From Bdellovibrionota bacterium (GTDB lineage: Bacteria; Bdellovibrionota; Bacteriovoracia; Bacteriovoracales; Bacteriovoracaceae): a stretch of 5,270 nt of DNA. This document shows, piece by piece, positions 4,595 through 5,270 of the stretch (position 1 is the first letter of the stretch; each line of letters starts with the position of its first letter). The notes under the pieces are model-generated. The model searched no databases. It saw only the letters and a list, made by a program, of their open reading frames with translations, and was not told the DNA's origin. The translations under genes and the position numbers were made by a program. The stretch covers positions 1-5,270 of the forward strand of contig JAURQB010000093.1 in the NCBI GenBank assembly GCA_030836365.1. The letters run 5' to 3'.

Positions 4595-5270
4595 ATGAGA
4601 TATTTCTTTGTCGTTCTTACATTTCTGTCTGTTATTGCATCCAATGGGTATGCGAAAAGTCTCTCCTACGCGCAGTGGATATCTAATGAAAAAGCACTCC
4701 TGCCATCGTACATCACAATTGATTTTCCTACTTTTAATTTACAAGTCGATGAGGTCGATCAAAAGGAACTATCCTTAACAAGTGATCCGAACCGTCGAAA
4801 TCAATACATAAATGAAAGTTATGCAGTTATCGCCAAAGAGTTGAATCAATGTCTTAAGACAAACAATGCGAACTGGTTTCACTTTGCAGCTTGGGCCTCA
4901 AAAAGTGCCGGGGAAGTCATTAGTGGGAAAAAGTTTGAAGATCTAAAAGGGAGCGAGCGCGGCCTGATGCGGGCGTTTGGTAACTGGAAAAAAATTTACA
5001 ACGAAGAAAAACAAATAGAAATATTCGCTTCCACTAACGCATTGATTGCGATGGAGATGATTCCGGTGGGGAACTTGTTTCTTCAATTATTTTGCCACGG
5101 CGAGGTGAATTCTTTTGATCAATTGGAAAAATACTTTACGCCTTTAACTTCTACGGAGAAGTTTTTATACAAGGCATTTGAAAACTATCATCAAATTATT
5201 CACGAAAAAAGTGAGAGAAAAAAACAAGAGCTTCTTCTTCTCGCTTCACTTTACCAACTGAATGCGGAGC
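4595..5270 (+). CDS. Exported protein of unknown function, 3' end outside window
   Basis: The frame is open from the ATG at 4595 to the window edge, giving 225 residues and no stop, so the gene is incomplete here. Residues 1-20 form a signal peptide (Arg2, core FFVVLTFLSVIA, likely cut after GYA), so the product is exported. The mature part is mostly helical, with two cysteines, Cys86 and Cys167. A striking segment is NWFHFAAWASKSAGEVISGK at 93-112. It resembles, from memory, a conserved NW..FA.WAS..AG..I block in uncharacterised bacterial proteins, but I cannot name the family with confidence. A Lys/Glu-rich helix (202-213) follows. The start is fixed by an in-frame TAG at 4574 and no alternative start between. 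There is no clear ribosome binding site. The gene reads away from the cyclophilin hairpin and is probably a separate transcription unit. Confidence 0.8.
   Translation, partial: MRYFFVVLTFLSVIASNGYAKSLSYAQWISNEKALLPSYITIDFPTFNLQVDEVDQKELSLTSDPNRRNQYINESYAVIAKELNQCLKTNNANWFHFAAWASKSAGEVISGKKFEDLKGSERGLMRAFGNWKKIYNEEKQIEIFASTNALIAMEMIPVGNLFLQLFCHGEVNSFDQLEKYFTPLTSTEKFLYKAFENYHQIIHEKSERKKQELLLLASLYQLNAE

Overview
The window is an AT-rich stretch of bacterial chromosome with tightly packed, mostly small genes on both strands. The mix suggests a Gram-negative, possibly a Bdellovibrionota/Bacteriovoracales-type bacterium. It includes a single-domain RRM RNA-binding protein, a DUF5522-type Cys cluster joined to an acetyltransferase-like region, an exported subtilisin-family protease and a periplasmic cyclophilin. 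That placement is inferred from gene content and composition; no marker gene here proves it.

Layout. Positions 1-240 are a non-coding leader with a plausible extended -10 promoter and a strong Shine-Dalgarno site for a 90-residue RRM protein (241-513, +). A class I SAM-dependent methyltransferase (446-1249, +) follows in another frame. It overlaps the RRM gene, has no ATG, and may have lost its C-terminal end to a frameshift in an A7 tract. Three minus-strand genes come next, read from high to low coordinates: an S8 serine protease (2448-3680), a DUF5522/GNAT-like protein that stops inside the acetyltransferase fold (1918-2388), and a small secreted protein of unknown function (1370-1807). 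Divergent from the protease is an exported cyclophilin-type peptidyl-prolyl isomerase (3875-4450, +), followed by a 15-bp perfect hairpin. A second exported protein of unknown function starts at 4595 (+) and runs off the end of the window.

Two near-identical 38-bp palindromic elements (35 of 38 bases the same) lie in opposite orientation on either side of the protease gene. One isolated 11-base arm of the same element lies in the convergent gap near 1350. This is the clearest structure not explained by the genes, and it looks like a dispersed intergenic repeat family.

Four of the seven genes (protease, cyclophilin, and the unknowns at 1370 and 4595) carry N-terminal export signals, so much of the window serves the cell envelope or exterior. 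Protease and foldase are plausible partners in exported-protein turnover and folding, but their divergent arrangement does not show this. I see no defence system, CRISPR array, RNA gene, complete insertion sequence or clear new multi-gene system. The points of interest are the repeats, the homopolymer tracts at gene boundaries, and possible frameshifts or truncations.
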